Shown one piece after another: positions 63,556-64,000 of a stretch of 64,000 nt of DNA (position 1 is the first letter of the stretch; each line of letters opens with the position of its first letter). The translations under genes were made by a program, and so were the position numbers. Source of the stretch: an uncultured Sulfitobacter sp. (GTDB taxonomy: Bacteria > Pseudomonadota > Alphaproteobacteria > Rhodobacterales > Rhodobacteraceae); contig CAKZPD010000027.1 of NCBI GenBank assembly GCA_937138475.1, forward strand, positions 1 through 64,000, read 5' to 3'. The notes under the pieces were generated by a model, which did not search any database, was not told the origin of the DNA, and worked only from the letters and a program-made list of their open reading frames with translations.

Positions 63556-63628
63556 TGCCGCCGCCGCGCATTCCGCCGCCGGCGATCCATCGCCCAGGCG
63601 CCCATCACAGGCCAATCTCAACCCGGTC

Positions 63629-64000
63629 TCAGCCCAGCAATTCATGCGCCAGCTCAAGCGCCTCGACAAGGGTGTCAACTTCCTCGACAGTGGTGTAAAG
63701 TCCGAAAGACGCCCGGCAGGTGGCGCTCAGGCCCATGTGCTCCATCAGGGGGCCAACGCAATGTTGCCCGGCCCGCACCGCGACGCCCTTTTTGTCCAAA
63801 ATCGTCGAAATATCGTGGGCATGGGCCGCGCCGCCCAGGGTAAACGAAAAGATTGCCCCCTTGCCCGGCGCCGTGCCTTGCAGGTTCAACCAGTTCAGCC
63901 CGGCCAAACGCTGGCTGGCATAGCGCGCCAGCGCCTGCTCATGGGCGGCGATCTGATCCATGCCCAGCCCCATCATATACTCCAACGCAACCCCCAGCCC
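63629..64000 (-). CDS. sufS: SufS-type cysteine desulfurase, C-terminal part (runs off the window)
   Basis: At least 123 residues of the C-terminal end; the N-terminus lies beyond 64000. Catalytic Cys in AVRAGQHCVGPLMEHMGLSATCRASFGLYTTVEEVDTLVEAL, with HAHDISTILDKKGVAVRAGQHC diagnostic of group II (SufS/CsdA) enzymes. It takes sulfur from cysteine for Fe-S assembly. A suf operon is expected to the right, upstream in its own direction. Confidence 0.92.
   Translation of the reverse strand, partial: GLGVALEYMMGLGMDQIAAHEQALARYASQRLAGLNWLNLQGTAPGKGAIFSFTLGGAAHAHDISTILDKKGVAVRAGQHCVGPLMEHMGLSATCRASFGLYTTVEEVDTLVEALELAHELLG

Overview
The window is GC-rich DNA from the chromosome of an aerobic alphaproteobacterium of the order Rhodobacterales (marine roseobacter type). 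The placement rests on gene content and synteny: a Sox thiosulfate-oxidation cluster, the DMSP genes dmdA-acuI, a trgA-trgB-cysK operon of the Rhodobacter type, a GapR (DUF2312) protein, NDUFA12 beside mlaD, a split (two-piece) tmRNA, and an SspB of the alphaproteobacterial kind.

Layout. 1-2000: three truncated remnants on the + strand (hsdM, hsdR, and an SGNH domain from an acyltransferase), spliced end to end. 2.2-13.8 kb: sox cluster, with DUF302-soxD-soxC-dsrE-soxB-soxA-soxZ-soxY-soxX-soxW-soxV leftward, soxS-soxR and a YeeE/YedE thiosulfate importer rightward, and a leftward Tat-exported SoxH-like metallo-hydrolase. Inverted repeats of the form ATTC-N8-GAAT lie upstream of soxX, soxB and the metallo-hydrolase, and look like a shared SoxR operator. 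13.9-20 kb: gapR, then a cobalamin riboswitch driving btuB-btuF-btuC-btuD-cbiZ. 20.2-26.8 kb: a CX5R phosphatase/sulfurtransferase-like protein, a FliM/FliN-like protein, a three-gene signalling operon (receiver, small membrane protein, SLC5-domain histidine kinase) and an ScfR-type acyl-CoA-responsive regulator. 27-33.8 kb: a complete branched-chain-amino-acid-type ABC importer, convergent with an acyl-CoA ligase. 33.9-40.2 kb: accBC, aat, DUF2155, mlaD, NDUFA12, ridA, clpX, clpP. 40.4-43.5 kb: znuA, zur, znuC, znuB around a perfect Zur-like palindrome. 43.5-50.6 kb: kynU-kynA, a degenerate 2-keto-3-deoxygalactonokinase-like protein, a Cache-domain protein, a large MscS channel, cysK. 50.6-59.6 kb: trgB, trgA, cfa, phrB, acuI, dmdA, a DUF1326/DUF2182 pair and a GntR regulator. 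59.7-64 kb: a small conserved ORF, split ssrA, sspB, a structured leader before fumC, DUF4169 and RHH proteins, tRNA-Arg(CCG), and the end of a SufS-type cysteine desulfurase.

How the genes fit together. Sulfur is a common thread: Sox proteins oxidise thiosulfate in the periplasm, SoxV/W/S supply reductant, the YeeE-type protein imports thiosulfate, CysK and SufS assimilate sulfur, and DmdA/AcuI handle DMSP carbon and sulfur. A second thread is tagged proteolysis: tmRNA adds an ANDN...ALAA tag, SspB delivers tagged chains to ClpXP, and all four are within this window; Aat adds an N-degron.

The best leads for undescribed biology are: (1) a mutually exclusive RNA fold in the sspB-fumC gap; (2) the SoxR operator set extending to soxB and the metallo-hydrolase; (3) the DUF1326-DUF2182 pair with a divergent GntR regulator; (4) the ScfR regulator, ABC importer and CoA-ligase locus; (5) a dispersed repeat of about 36 bp, seven copies, several sitting right after stop codons; (6) a DgoK-fold protein that has lost its kinase motifs.
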